A stretch of DNA of 64,000 nucleotides, from the NCBI GenBank assembly GCA_017651645.1, contig JAGCCO010000004.1, forward strand, positions 1 to 64,000, read 5' to 3'. Positions within the stretch are counted from its first letter, which is position 1. The number at the start of each line of letters is the position of its first letter. Below are positions 16,585 to 25,154 of the stretch, one piece after another. The notes beneath the pieces are model-generated. The model ran no database searches and was not told the origin of the DNA. It saw only the letters and a list, made by a program, of their open reading frames with translations. A program made the position numbers and the translations under genes. The DNA comes from Bacteroidales bacterium (GTDB lineage: Bacteria; Bacteroidota; Bacteroidia; Bacteroidales; F082).

Positions 16585-17628
16585 TTAAAGGCGGATTCCA
16601 TCCGCCCCACGCCCATCAACAAGCCTCTTTCCCATCTCATTGAGAGCGACAAAACGATAGCGCAACGAATCGGCTGCCATCGGTTTGTATTCGAAATGCT
16701 TGGCTTCAGCCTTGCGGCGAAGCGTTTCTTCGACAGATTGGCGGATGAAGGGGCAATCGAAAACCTGTTCCATGGGCTCCAAAAGCAACAGTTTCCCTTG
16801 GGAGCATGCCTCAAAATAAACGCCTCCCGGCTTGAAAAATCGCTCATGCGGCGAACCTTCCTCGGGGAAACCATCATTGAGAAGGACGACTAACGGGAAG
16901 CCCTGCTCACGCAGAGTCCGAGCTATAAATTGCTCAGCCTTACTGATGGAAGCGGTATAGGTCACGGCACCGTTTTGTGCCGCTGCCAACACAGATTTGA
17001 GCCTTTGTCGGACTTGCTCATCCGTGGCACTGCGCGACATCTCCACCAATTGGCGGTCAGGCCAGTCAAGCAGGAAATGATTGCCCATTGAGGTGAAAAG
17101 CATGTTGCAAGCCTCACTCCTGCGGCGCATCTTGAAAAGGTCAGGGTTTTGTTTGCGTTGCCAAGAACGCTCGGCATTGGCATACACATAGTTTATCATC
17201 GCCTTTAGCTGCCCTTTATGAGTAAGCACGCGGTAATAAGGTGGCGCGTCGTACAGGTTTCCTTCAAAGCCCAACTTTCGGGCTTCAGCCTTGCAGCCCT
17301 GCATGTAGCCGCGCACCACTTCTTTGATGCTACGCGTCATGGTGCGCCGAACTTGCAAAACGATATGGTGATGGTCAGGCATAACTTTGTCTGCAAGGAT
17401 TTTTATCTCAGGGCAAAGGTGCAGCATTCGTTGCTGTTGGTTGATGAGGATCCAGCCGATGGCCGTCTTCTCCACCTCGGCATGTGTTCCATTGTGAGTA
17501 AGAGTGCCGAAAAGGAGTTCGCGTCCCCTGGCAACCATCGTCACATGCACGATGCACGGCTTGCGCCATGCACCGGGCTGTTGCCAGACGGAAGTTTCGT
17601 TGGGTATGGGAGGGCTTGCATTTGTCAT
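16585..17628 (-). CDS. RAYT-like Y1 (IS200-family-related) transposase
   Basis: 347 residues. The N-terminal half is a Y1 HUH nuclease: VHVTMVARGRELLFG at the start, then VMPDHHHIVLQV with the metal-binding His-x-His, then RSIKEVVRGYMQGCKAEARKLGF carrying the candidate catalytic Tyr, and PPYYRVLTHKGQLKAMINYVYANAERSW as in REP-associated tyrosine transposases. The C-terminal ~150 residues are an extension with no family I recognise. Known: RAYTs are single-copy, domesticated relatives of IS200 transposases acting on REP palindromes. Here short palindromes flank the gene in opposite orientation (16590-16606 inside the end of the gene, 17648-17664 just upstream), which supports the call. No insertion sequence ends or target duplication were seen. 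Confidence 0.8.
   Translation of the reverse strand: MTNASPPIPNETSVWQQPGAWRKPCIVHVTMVARGRELLFGTLTHNGTHAEVEKTAIGWILINQQQRMLHLCPEIKILADKVMPDHHHIVLQVRRTMTRSIKEVVRGYMQGCKAEARKLGFEGNLYDAPPYYRVLTHKGQLKAMINYVYANAERSWQRKQNPDLFKMRRRSEACNMLFTSMGNHFLLDWPDRQLVEMSRSATDEQVRQRLKSVLAAAQNGAVTYTASISKAEQFIARTLREQGFPLVVLLNDGFPEEGSPHERFFKPGGVYFEACSQGKLLLLEPMEQVFDCPFIRQSVEETLRRKAEAKHFEYKPMAADSLRYRFVALNEMGKRLVDGRGADGIRL
16590..16606. repeat. REP-like palindrome at the 3' end of the RAYT gene
   Basis: GGCGGATTCCATCCGCC, 7-bp arms with loop TCC. It overlaps the last codons of the RAYT gene. Its centre ATTCCAT matches the opposite strand of the palindrome at 17648-17664. Confidence 0.6.
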
Positions 17629-17647
17629 GTTTTTTGGGCTTTTGCGG

Positions 17648-17664
17648 CGGGAATGGAATTCCCG
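17648..17664. repeat. REP-like palindrome 5' of the RAYT gene
   Basis: CGGGAATGGAATTCCCG, 7-bp arms with loop GGA, 20 bp upstream of the RAYT start and inverted relative to the copy at 16590. The pair is the layout expected for REP sites around a RAYT. Confidence 0.6.
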
Positions 17665-17697
17665 TGGAAGGGACGGAACCCTGACGCAATGATTCTC

Positions 17698-18627
17698 TTA
17701 TTTCGATAGTAATGGTAGACGATTCATCTCCCTCGCCACACGCGCCGCCAAGCGGGCATTATTCAGCACCAACTGGATGTTGGAAGCGAGGCTGTCGCCG
17801 CCCGTGAGGTCTTTGATGCGTGCTAACAAATAAGGCGTCGTCTCCTTGCCATGGATGCCTAACCTCTTGGCATCGGCCACGGCCTCGTCGATGGCGGCGT
17901 TGATGCGGTCGGCATCCATGGAATACTCCTCTGGGATGGGGTTGGTGACCAACATTCCACCGCCGAGTCCCATCTCCTGCTTGGCGATGAAGGCCTTGGC
18001 CACCTCCTCGGGAGTGTCGAGGCGATAATCCACCCTGAAGCCACTCTTTCGGGTGTAGAAAGCGGGCAGTTCTTCCGTGCCATAACCGATTACTGGCACG
18101 CCCTTGGTCTCAAGGTATTCAAGGGTGAGTCCCAGGTCGAGAATCGATTTGGCTCCGGCACAGATGACCATGACGGGAGTACGAGCGAGCTCCTCCAGGT
18201 CGGCAGAAATGTCCATGGTGGTCTCTGCACCACGGTGCACGCCGCCTACGCCACCTGTGGCAAACACGCGAATGCCTGCCAATGCCGCGATGATCATTGT
18301 CGTGGCTACCGTCGTGGCGCCATCTTGTCCGCGTGCCACGAGCACAGGCAGGTCACGGCGTGAGGCCTTGGTGACAGCGGTGCCTTTCTTGCCCAGATAT
18401 TCAATCTCCGATGGGGTCAAGCCTGCCTTCAGGCGGCCTCCGATGACGGCGATGGTGGCAGGCACTGCCCCTTCGTCGCGGATGGTCTGCTCCACCCGCA
18501 ACGCCGTCTCCACATTCTGAGGATAAGGCATTCCATGTGATATGATGGTCGATTCGAGAGCCACAACGGGCTTTCCTTTTTGCAGTGCTTCATTAACTTC
18601 GGGCGAAAGGTCTAAGTATTTGTTCAT
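17698..18627 (-). CDS. psuG: Pseudouridine-5'-phosphate glycosidase
   Basis: 309 residues. It splits pseudouridine 5'-phosphate into uracil and ribose 5-phosphate in the cytoplasm, the second step of pseudouridine breakdown. Seen: VALESTIISHGMPYPQN near the start, AVIGGRLKAGL, the TAVTKASRRDLP lysine region, TTVATTMIIAALAGIRVFATGGVGGVHRG, and the C-terminal GKETTPYLLARI, all hallmarks of the IndA/PsuG family. Its start overlaps the stop of the kinase gene by 4 bp (ATGA type), so the two are translationally coupled. Confidence 0.95.
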   Translation of the reverse strand: MNKYLDLSPEVNEALQKGKPVVALESTIISHGMPYPQNVETALRVEQTIRDEGAVPATIAVIGGRLKAGLTPSEIEYLGKKGTAVTKASRRDLPVLVARGQDGATTVATTMIIAALAGIRVFATGGVGGVHRGAETTMDISADLEELARTPVMVICAGAKSILDLGLTLEYLETKGVPVIGYGTEELPAFYTRKSGFRVDYRLDTPEEVAKAFIAKQEMGLGGGMLVTNPIPEEYSMDADRINAAIDEAVADAKRLGIHGKETTPYLLARIKDLTGGDSLASNIQLVLNNARLAARVAREMNRLPLLSK

Positions 18628-19463
18628 GGTTGTTGTTGGTTTACGGTATCAAGACTTTCAATGTTATTCTTTGCACATAACAGGCCGATGTGCGCGGCTT
18701 CTTCAATGGTAGCTTGGGGACCTGCGTGGATGATGCCCGCCATAAGTGCATCGCCGGCTCCCGTGACATTCACCACATGACAAGGCAAAGCAGGAAAATG
18801 GTGCTTGGCGTCGCCTTCAACGACCTCCAAACCATCCGCTCCGAGGCTGACATATCGCCTGTTGACACCTTGCAAGTCGGAGAGCACAGCACTTTCAATC
18901 TGATTGCATTTCAGCGTGAAGAAGTGCTTTTTGACAGACATTGCCATAGCCTCTTTGATTTTGGCAGCCTTGGCACCCGAAACAGCATCCACATAAAGCG
19001 GCTTGTCGGCATGGTCGATAAGATAAGCCAAGGTCTCGACGGGAATGTTGGCATCGGCTACGAACACATCGACATCGCCCAACTTCTCCATCTTTTTTGC
19101 CAACCATTCGAGAGTGATGCCATCGGCAGCGGCCATATCCGCCACACCGCCGACCATCTCGCCGTCACAGTCGTTGATGCTCAAAAAACAGGAGTGTGTG
19201 CCTGAGGCTGCATAGTCGCAGAGGCTGATGTCAATGTGTGCTTTTCGGCAACTCTCGGCGGTAAACTGGCCGAAGTCATCGCCACCGAATTGCGTCAAGA
19301 AGACGACCTCATCACCCAGCAAGGCAAGGTTATGGGCAATGTTGCGCCCTACCCCACCCGCCGTCAGGCGCACCGTGCCAGGGTTGGAATCACCAGGCAC
19401 AAAAGCGTTGAAGCTCGTGGCAATGATATCGGCATTCGCTCCGCCAATCACACAAATCCTCAT
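18624..19463 (-). CDS. psuK: Pseudouridine kinase (PfkB family)
   Basis: 279 residues of a ribokinase/PfkB fold: N-terminal VIGGANADIIATS, the substrate-binding GGVGRNIAHNLALLG region, and the PfkB signature VNVTGAGDALMAGII with its catalytic Asp and anion hole. It lies directly upstream of psuG with a 4-bp overlap, so its substrate is very probably pseudouridine, which it phosphorylates on the 5'-hydroxyl. A -7 box on this strand lies at 19499-19506. Slightly shorter than the E. coli enzyme but complete. Confidence 0.88.
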   Translation of the reverse strand: MRICVIGGANADIIATSFNAFVPGDSNPGTVRLTAGGVGRNIAHNLALLGDEVVFLTQFGGDDFGQFTAESCRKAHIDISLCDYAASGTHSCFLSINDCDGEMVGGVADMAAADGITLEWLAKKMEKLGDVDVFVADANIPVETLAYLIDHADKPLYVDAVSGAKAAKIKEAMAMSVKKHFFTLKCNQIESAVLSDLQGVNRRYVSLGADGLEVVEGDAKHHFPALPCHVVNVTGAGDALMAGIIHAGPQATIEEAAHIGLLCAKNNIESLDTVNQQQP

Positions 19464-19498
19464 GACATAGTGTTTTAAAACATCAGTTGTTATTGGTG

Positions 19499-19506
19499 CA
19501 AAAATA
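19499..19506 (-). promoter_or_regulatory. -7 promoter element for psuK-psuG (TATTTTTG on minus strand)
   Basis: A TAnnTTTG match on the minus strand, 35 bp before the psuK ATG. Confidence 0.5.
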
Positions 19507-19566
19507 GAAAAAAGTGGCCTTTCGTTTCAAAAAAATCAGCATTTTTGCAGTCATTATTACAACCTC

Positions 19567-20061
19567 ATGAACTCCTTCGCCGCCATAGACTTCGAGACCG
19601 CCAACAACGAGCGCACAAGCGTGTGCAGCGTTGGCGTGGTGATTGTGAAAGAAGGTGAGTTCGTGGACTCGTTCTATTCCCTCATCCAACCAGAACCGAA
19701 CTATTACAACTACTGGAACACGCTCGTCCACGGCATCACCCAAGAGGACACAGAGGACGCACCTGTGTTTCCATACGTTTGGCAACAAATCGAACCGCTG
19801 ATTGAAGGTTTGCCACTTGTAGCCCACAACAGTCCCTTCGACGAAGGCTGCCTAAAGGCCGTGATGCGTTGTTACCAAATGGATTATCCCGATTATCAGT
19901 TCTACTGTACCTGCCGTGCCTCGCGCAAACACTTTGGCAAACTGTTGCCCAACCATCAGCTGCACACCGTAGCCGAGGCCTGTGGCTATCATCTCGTCAA
20001 TCATCACCATGCTCTGGCCGATGCCGAGGCCTGCGCTTGGATTGCGCGGGAGATATTGTGA
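19567..20061 (+). CDS. DnaQ-like 3'-5' exonuclease (DEDDh)
   Basis: 164 residues, a stand-alone exonuclease domain. Seen: Exo I motif FAAIDFETA (Asp8, Glu10), Exo II LVAHNSPFDEGCL (Asp), and Exo III HHALADAEAC with the DEDDh His and Asp. It resembles the small DNA polymerase III epsilon-like proteins often annotated as 3'-5' exonucleases. It probably trims DNA or RNA 3' ends; the substrate cannot be told. No clamp-binding or other domain is present. Confidence 0.85.
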   Translation: MNSFAAIDFETANNERTSVCSVGVVIVKEGEFVDSFYSLIQPEPNYYNYWNTLVHGITQEDTEDAPVFPYVWQQIEPLIEGLPLVAHNSPFDEGCLKAVMRCYQMDYPDYQFYCTCRASRKHFGKLLPNHQLHTVAEACGYHLVNHHHALADAEACAWIAREIL

Positions 20062-20068
20062 GTTTTCA

Positions 20069-20076
20069 TATCTTTG
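20069..20076 (+). promoter_or_regulatory. -7 promoter element (TATCTTTG) for carbonic anhydrase
   Basis: A TAnnTTTG match directly after the exonuclease stop and 20 bp before the ATG at 20096. Confidence 0.55.
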
Positions 20077-20095
20077 CGATTCAAAATCTTTGCAC

Positions 20096-20644
20096 ATGAA
20101 TATAGACTTCAATACCGCCCTCCAATCCCTCAAAGCAGGCAACGAACGCTTTATTACAGGAAACCTGTTACCAAAAGGCACCTACGCCGAAGACCGCAAG
20201 GCTTTGTGCGAAGGTCAGCATCCCTTTGCCGTGGTGCTGTGCTGTTCTGACAGCCGCGTGGCTCCCGAAATCATCTTTGACCAGAAACTCGGCGATCTTT
20301 TCGTCATTCGCAATGCGGGCAATGTGGTGGACGATGATGTTTTGGGCTCGGTAGAGTATGCTGTTGAGCACATTGGAACGCCTTTAGTGGTTGTGTTGGG
20401 GCATTCCAGCTGTGGCGCGGTCACGGCGACCTGCCAAGGTGGCGAATTGCCCGGCCATATCCTTGACCTCGCCAAACGCATCAAGCCTTCAATAAGTTCC
20501 GACTGTTGCATCAACGACAACGCCCGACGTCATGCAAAAAAGATGGCACAACTGATTGAGAAGGATGAAATCGTCCATCATGTTGGAGCCAAAGTCGTCG
20601 CGGCGTTCTATGACCTCCTAAGCGGAAAAGTGGAATGGCTATAA
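20096..20644 (+). CDS. Beta-class carbonic anhydrase
   Basis: 182 residues from the ATG at 20096. A longer frame running back into the exonuclease gene is rejected because a promoter box lies between. It interconverts CO2 and bicarbonate, zinc-dependent. Seen: CCSDSR (Cys50, Asp52, Arg54) and HSSCGA (His103, Cys106) supply the Cys-His-Cys zinc ligands and the Asp-Arg dyad, so the active site is complete. No signal peptide, so cytoplasmic. Bicarbonate supply for carboxylation reactions is the usual role. Confidence 0.93.
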   Translation: MNIDFNTALQSLKAGNERFITGNLLPKGTYAEDRKALCEGQHPFAVVLCCSDSRVAPEIIFDQKLGDLFVIRNAGNVVDDDVLGSVEYAVEHIGTPLVVVLGHSSCGAVTATCQGGELPGHILDLAKRIKPSISSDCCINDNARRHAKKMAQLIEKDEIVHHVGAKVVAAFYDLLSGKVEWL

Positions 20645-20665
20645 ATACAAAAACCTATTATAAAA

Positions 20666-22300
20666 ATGAAAACACTTGTAAAACAAATACTTAACATCAC
20701 AGCGTTCATCGTTTTAATCTTGATCTTTATGAACTCTTGTAACCAAAAAACTCCCGTCGACCTCATCATCCACAATGCCAATATCTACACCGTCGACGAG
20801 GACTTCTCCAAAGCCCAAGCCTTTGCCGTGAAAGACGGTAAGTTTGTCGCCGTCGGCGATGAAGTGAGCATCATGCGCCAATACGCTGCCAAGGAAACCA
20901 TCGACGCCCAAGGCGATGCAGTGTATCCCGGCTTCATGGACGGACACAGCCACTTCACGGGCTACGGCGAGAACCTCGTCCGTTGGGCCGACCTGAAAGG
21001 CTGCCGCTCCTTCGACGAAGTCATCGAACGCCTCAAGGCACACGACAGCCTCTACCCTTCCGAATGGCTTTTGGGTCGCGGCTGGGACCAAAACCTCTGG
21101 GAAGTGGCCGAGTTCCCCGATAACGAAAAGCTTGCAGAGGCCTTCCCCAACAAGAAAGTCCTGCTGACCCGTGTGGATGGACATGCGGTATTGGTATCCA
21201 AAGAAGTTCTTGAATTGGCCAACATTGACGCGAACACAAAGATGGACGGCGGCATGGCTATCGTCAAAGAGGGTCGTTGCACGGGCGTGTTGTTGGACAA
21301 CCTCGCCGATGCCGCCAAGGCCTTGGTGCCCAAGATGGAGACTGCACAAAGCATTCAAGCCCTACTGAAAGCGCAAGAAAACTGCATGAGCGTCGGCCTG
21401 ACCAGCGTCACGGATGCAGGACAAGACATCGCTACTATTGAACTTATAGACAGCCTGCAACAAACTGGACAACTCAAGATGCACGTCAACGCGATGGTCA
21501 ACCCTGATGATGAGACTATGGACCACTTCATGCGTCAAGGTGTCATCGACAAGGAAAGGCTCACCGTCCGCAGCGTGAAGATCTATGCCGACGGTGCCTT
21601 GGGTTCACGCGGCGCGAAACTGCTTGAACCTTACACAGACGACCCGACCAACGACGGTTTGATTTTGGAAAGTGACGAGTTCTACCGTCATGTCTGCCAA
21701 AAGGCATACGATGCTGGCTATCAAGTGTGCTGCCATGCCATCGGCGACGGCGGCGTGCACCATATTTTGGACATCTTTTCGGAATACCTGAAAGGCAAAA
21801 ATGATTTACGCTGGCGCATCGAACACTCCCAAACGGTGGCCGACGCGGACTTCCAACGCTTTGGTGAATTCTCTGTCATCCCTTCCATTCAAACCACCCA
21901 CTGCACCTCCGACATGGACTGGGCCGATGAGCGTCTCGGCGAACGAATCAAAAACGCATACGCATACCAACAGTTGCTGCAGCAAAACGGTTGGGTCATC
22001 AACGGCACCGACTTCCCCATCGAGGACATCAGCCCCATTTATACCTTCTATGCCGCTGTGGCCCGTAAGCACTTTGACGGCACGCCTGCCGAGGGTTTCC
22101 AAATGGAGAACGCTCTCACCCGCGAACAAGCCCTGCGTTCCATCACCATCTGGGTGGCCAAAGGCTGCTTCCTTGAAGGTCGCAAAGGCAGCATCGAAGT
22201 CGACAAAGACGCTGATTTCGTGATTCTTGATAGAGACCTTATGACCGTGGCTGAAAGCGAAATCCCCATGGCTAAAGTGAAGATGTGCCATATCCACTAA
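20666..22300 (+). CDS. Amidohydrolase-family lipoprotein (YtcJ-like)
   Basis: 544 residues with a lipoprotein signal (lipobox FMNSC, Cys25), so probably attached in the periplasm. The rest is a metal-dependent amidohydrolase of the YtcJ/amidohydrolase 3 type: VDLIIHNANIYTVDEDFSKAQAFAVKDGKF, the metal motif GFMDGHSHF, LLGRGWDQNLW, SVKIYADGALGSRGAKL, CCHAIGDGGV, RIEHSQTV and the closing GTDFPIEDISP. Substrate unknown; the family acts on amide-like bonds of small molecules. It starts 21 bp after the carbonic anhydrase gene. Confidence 0.88.
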   Translation: MKTLVKQILNITAFIVLILIFMNSCNQKTPVDLIIHNANIYTVDEDFSKAQAFAVKDGKFVAVGDEVSIMRQYAAKETIDAQGDAVYPGFMDGHSHFTGYGENLVRWADLKGCRSFDEVIERLKAHDSLYPSEWLLGRGWDQNLWEVAEFPDNEKLAEAFPNKKVLLTRVDGHAVLVSKEVLELANIDANTKMDGGMAIVKEGRCTGVLLDNLADAAKALVPKMETAQSIQALLKAQENCMSVGLTSVTDAGQDIATIELIDSLQQTGQLKMHVNAMVNPDDETMDHFMRQGVIDKERLTVRSVKIYADGALGSRGAKLLEPYTDDPTNDGLILESDEFYRHVCQKAYDAGYQVCCHAIGDGGVHHILDIFSEYLKGKNDLRWRIEHSQTVADADFQRFGEFSVIPSIQTTHCTSDMDWADERLGERIKNAYAYQQLLQQNGWVINGTDFPIEDISPIYTFYAAVARKHFDGTPAEGFQMENALTREQALRSITIWVAKGCFLEGRKGSIEVDKDADFVILDRDLMTVAESEIPMAKVKMCHIH

Positions 22301-22316
22301 CCCAACCTAAAACCTT

Positions 22317-24587
22317 ATGGAAAACCCTGCCGAATTCGACTATATCCTCATCAAAGACGCGACCGAGAACAACCTGAAACATGTCACCGTCAAGATTCCG
22401 AAGCGGCAAATCACAGTAGTGACAGGCGTGTCGGGTTCGGGCAAGTCGTCGTTGGTGTTGGATACCATTGCCGCCAAGTCGCGGCGCGAGTTGAACGACA
22501 CTTTCCCTTCGTTCACACAACAATATTTGCCCAAATATGGCCGTCCGCATGTGAGCGACATAGAGAACCTGCCCATTGCTATCGTCATCGAGCAGCGCAA
22601 ACCGACCTCCAACTCCCGCTCCACGGTAGGTACTTACACGGACATCTACGCTTTGTTGCGTCTGTTGTTCTCCCGCATTGGCCAGCCATTCGTGGGCTAT
22701 TCCGATGCCTTCTCGTTCAACCATCCTTCAGGCAGTTGTCCGCGTTGTGCAGGATTGGGCGAAATCCGCGAGTTGGACATCCACAAGCTCGTTGACTTCG
22801 ACAAGTCGCTCAACGACGAGGACACCATCCACTACATCGCCTTCGGAAAGGGCGGATGGCGTTGGATCCGTTACGCCCACAGCGGCCTCTTCGACCTCGA
22901 CAAGAAAATCAAGGACTACTCGCCCGAAGAACTCGATTTGTTCCTCAACTCGCCGCAAATCAGGCTAAAGAATCCGCCCTCCAACTGGCCGAAAAGTGCG
23001 AAATACGAGGGTCTCATCCCGCGCATGTACCGCAGCATCATCAACTCGGAAGAAGGTCTGCTCCATGCCGCCGTGCTCAACCCCATGCTGACGATGGGCA
23101 CCTGCCCCGACTGCGGCGGCACACGTCTCAACGAGAAGATACGCTCCTGCAAATTCAAGGGCGTGAACATCGCCGAAGTGACCGCCATGAGCATTGCCGA
23201 CTGTCGTAAATGGATGGAAACCATCGACAATCCGCTGGCTGCTGACATACGCCATGCTACCATTGAACGTTTAGCCGCTTTGGAGGAAATCGGCCTAGGC
23301 TACCTCACCCTCGACCGTGCCATCGGCACGCTCTCGGGCGGCGAGGCACAACGCTGCAAGATCGCCAAATACATCAACTCTCCCCTCTCCGACGTGATGT
23401 ATATCCTCGACGAGCCCAGCGTGGGCCTGCACAACCACGACATCCTGCTCATGCAGAAGTCGGTGCAGAAACTGAAGAACCACGGCAACACCGTCATCCT
23501 CGTTGAACACCACAAGGAGATGATCAAAATCGCTGACCATGTCATCGACATGGGTCCTGGAGCAGGCATGAAAGGCGGCGAAATCGTATTCGAAGGGAGC
23601 TACGAAGAGTTGCTTCATAGCCGAACTCTCACGGGTACCTCACTCAGCGCAACAAGTTCCATTAAGGAACAAGTTCGCCTTCCCAAGTCGTTTTTCCATT
23701 TGGAGAACGCCACACTGCACAATATCAAAGACTTGAGCGTTGACTTGCCATTGGGTGTGATGTGTGGCATCGCGGGCGTAGCTGGTTCTGGCAAGAGTTC
23801 GCTGATGGAGTGTTTCCGCAGGGCCTATCCGCAACCCGAGGACATCGTCTACATCAGCCAAAAGAACATCGGCATCAGCCTGCGCTCCACCCCTGCCACC
23901 TATCTCGAAGTGGCCGATGACATCCGCAAACTCTTCGCCAAAGTGAACAAGACCAAAGCCGATTTGTTCTCCTTCAATGGCAAGGGCGGCTGTCCCGTCT
24001 GTCAAGGCAAAGGCGTCATCGTCAGCGACATGGCTTTCATGGATGCCATCGAGACCACTTGCGAGGCTTGTGGCGGATTGCGTTACAGCAACGAGGTCTT
24101 ATCTTATAAGGTCAACGGCATGAACATCGCCGAGGTAATGGACTTGACTGCCAACAAAGCCTCAGAGTTGTTTGCTGGCACCGTCATTGCCGAGAAGCTA
24201 GAGCCGTTGCGAAAGGTCGGGTTGGGCTATTTACATCTGAATCAGTCGCTTTCGACCCTATCTGGCGGTGAGTTGCAGCGCATCAAGCTAGCCTCGTATC
24301 TCCGCGACGCGGGCAAGATTTTCATCATGGACGAGCCTTCCGACGGCCTCCACCTCAACGACATCAAGCGCATTCTCGACCTGTTCGACAACATGGTCGA
24401 AGCGGGCAACACCATCTTCCTCATCGAGCACAACCTGGAGATGCTGAAGCAGTGCGACTACCTCATTGAACTCGGTCCTGGCGGCGGTGCCATGGGTGGC
24501 AAGGTCATTTTCACTGGTACACCTATGGAAATGCTACATTGTTCGGAATCGGTCACAAGACCCTATCTCTCCTCTGAACTCAATTAA
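22317..24587 (+). CDS. UvrA-like ABC ATPase lacking the UvrB-binding region
   Basis: 756 residues against about 940 for repair UvrA. Two ABC ATPase halves are present: Walker A GVSGSGKSS (37-45) and GVAGSGKSS; signatures LSGGEAQR and LSGGELQR; Walker B VMYILDEPSVGLH and IFIMDEPSDGLH. Zinc-finger cysteines: CPRC (141-144), CPDC, CPVC and CEAC. Between RSTVGTYTDIYALLRLLFSRIG and FSFNHPSGSCPRC the UvrB-binding and insertion region is missing, together with the first CxxC pair. Such short UvrA paralogues occur in many bacteria, some linked to drug resistance. It should not replace UvrA in repair with UvrB. 16 bp after the amidohydrolase gene, possibly cotranscribed. Confidence 0.85.
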   Translation: MENPAEFDYILIKDATENNLKHVTVKIPKRQITVVTGVSGSGKSSLVLDTIAAKSRRELNDTFPSFTQQYLPKYGRPHVSDIENLPIAIVIEQRKPTSNSRSTVGTYTDIYALLRLLFSRIGQPFVGYSDAFSFNHPSGSCPRCAGLGEIRELDIHKLVDFDKSLNDEDTIHYIAFGKGGWRWIRYAHSGLFDLDKKIKDYSPEELDLFLNSPQIRLKNPPSNWPKSAKYEGLIPRMYRSIINSEEGLLHAAVLNPMLTMGTCPDCGGTRLNEKIRSCKFKGVNIAEVTAMSIADCRKWMETIDNPLAADIRHATIERLAALEEIGLGYLTLDRAIGTLSGGEAQRCKIAKYINSPLSDVMYILDEPSVGLHNHDILLMQKSVQKLKNHGNTVILVEHHKEMIKIADHVIDMGPGAGMKGGEIVFEGSYEELLHSRTLTGTSLSATSSIKEQVRLPKSFFHLENATLHNIKDLSVDLPLGVMCGIAGVAGSGKSSLMECFRRAYPQPEDIVYISQKNIGISLRSTPATYLEVADDIRKLFAKVNKTKADLFSFNGKGGCPVCQGKGVIVSDMAFMDAIETTCEACGGLRYSNEVLSYKVNGMNIAEVMDLTANKASELFAGTVIAEKLEPLRKVGLGYLHLNQSLSTLSGGELQRIKLASYLRDAGKIFIMDEPSDGLHLNDIKRILDLFDNMVEAGNTIFLIEHNLEMLKQCDYLIELGPGGGAMGGKVIFTGTPMEMLHCSESVTRPYLSSELN

Positions 24588-24623
24588 TTTCTTCAAAACT
24601 GCGACACACATAATAATAATGTG

Positions 24624-24631
24624 TATCTTTG
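24624..24631 (+). promoter_or_regulatory. -7 promoter element (TATCTTTG)
   Basis: A TAnnTTTG match 37 bp before the ATG at 24669, just after a short ACACA/TGTGT hairpin (24605-24623). Confidence 0.55.
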
Positions 24632-24668
24632 CATTTTTCGCTTTATATGCATACATAATTCAACACCT

Positions 24669-25154
24669 ATGAAACGCATCTTCCGACGCGGATTGTGGCT
24701 CATAGCCTTCACCTTGGGGTTAGTCTTCCACCTCACAGCACAATCCGCCCAAATGACCATCTACATGAACGATGGCACCGAACGCTCCTATGAAATGACC
24801 GAAAGCGACCGTGTCTATTTCGAAGACAATGAGTCACTTGTCGTTGAAATTGCCATCAACGCCAAAACTGACAGAATCAATCTGGCCGACATCCGCAAGA
24901 TCACTTGCAGCGAGACAGAAGGCGTTTCTGAATCAACTGGAAACTCGAACTATTTCTTCCCCAACCCCGTCCATAATGTCGTCGTATTTCCTGACCTCAA
25001 CGGCAAAGAGACCGTTCATATCTATGCCCTTGACGGCCGGTTGGTGAAGTCATTGGAAGCCACAGCAAATCAACTGATTGACATCTCTGACCTCTCTATA
25101 GGACTATATCTTGTCAAGACTGAGACCCAAACCTTTAAAATGATCAAGCTATGA
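24669..25154 (+). CDS. Short secreted protein with T9SS-type C-terminal sorting domain
   Basis: 161 residues from the ATG at 24669, chosen because a signal peptide follows (to AQSAQ). The mature protein is a ~60-residue beta module (MTIYMNDGTERSYEMTESDRVYFED ... DIRKITC) joined to a sorting domain (YFFPNPVHNVVVFPDLNGKETVHIYALDGRL ... GLYLVKT). It therefore carries a T9SS export tag but no enzyme domain. The beta module resembles the N-terminus of the next gene. The stop overlaps that gene's start by 4 bp, so the two are coupled and may work together on the cell surface. Confidence 0.75.
   Translation: MKRIFRRGLWLIAFTLGLVFHLTAQSAQMTIYMNDGTERSYEMTESDRVYFEDNESLVVEIAINAKTDRINLADIRKITCSETEGVSESTGNSNYFFPNPVHNVVVFPDLNGKETVHIYALDGRLVKSLEATANQLIDISDLSIGLYLVKTETQTFKMIKL

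Noticed and set aside
16585..17628. Complete insertion sequence around the Y1 transposase
   Set aside because: No second transposition gene, no matching long ends and no target duplication were seen; RAYT with REP-like sites fits better.
19982..20095. Upstream extension of the carbonic anhydrase gene into the exonuclease gene
   Set aside because: A promoter box lies between, and family proteins start close to the MNIDFNTAL position.
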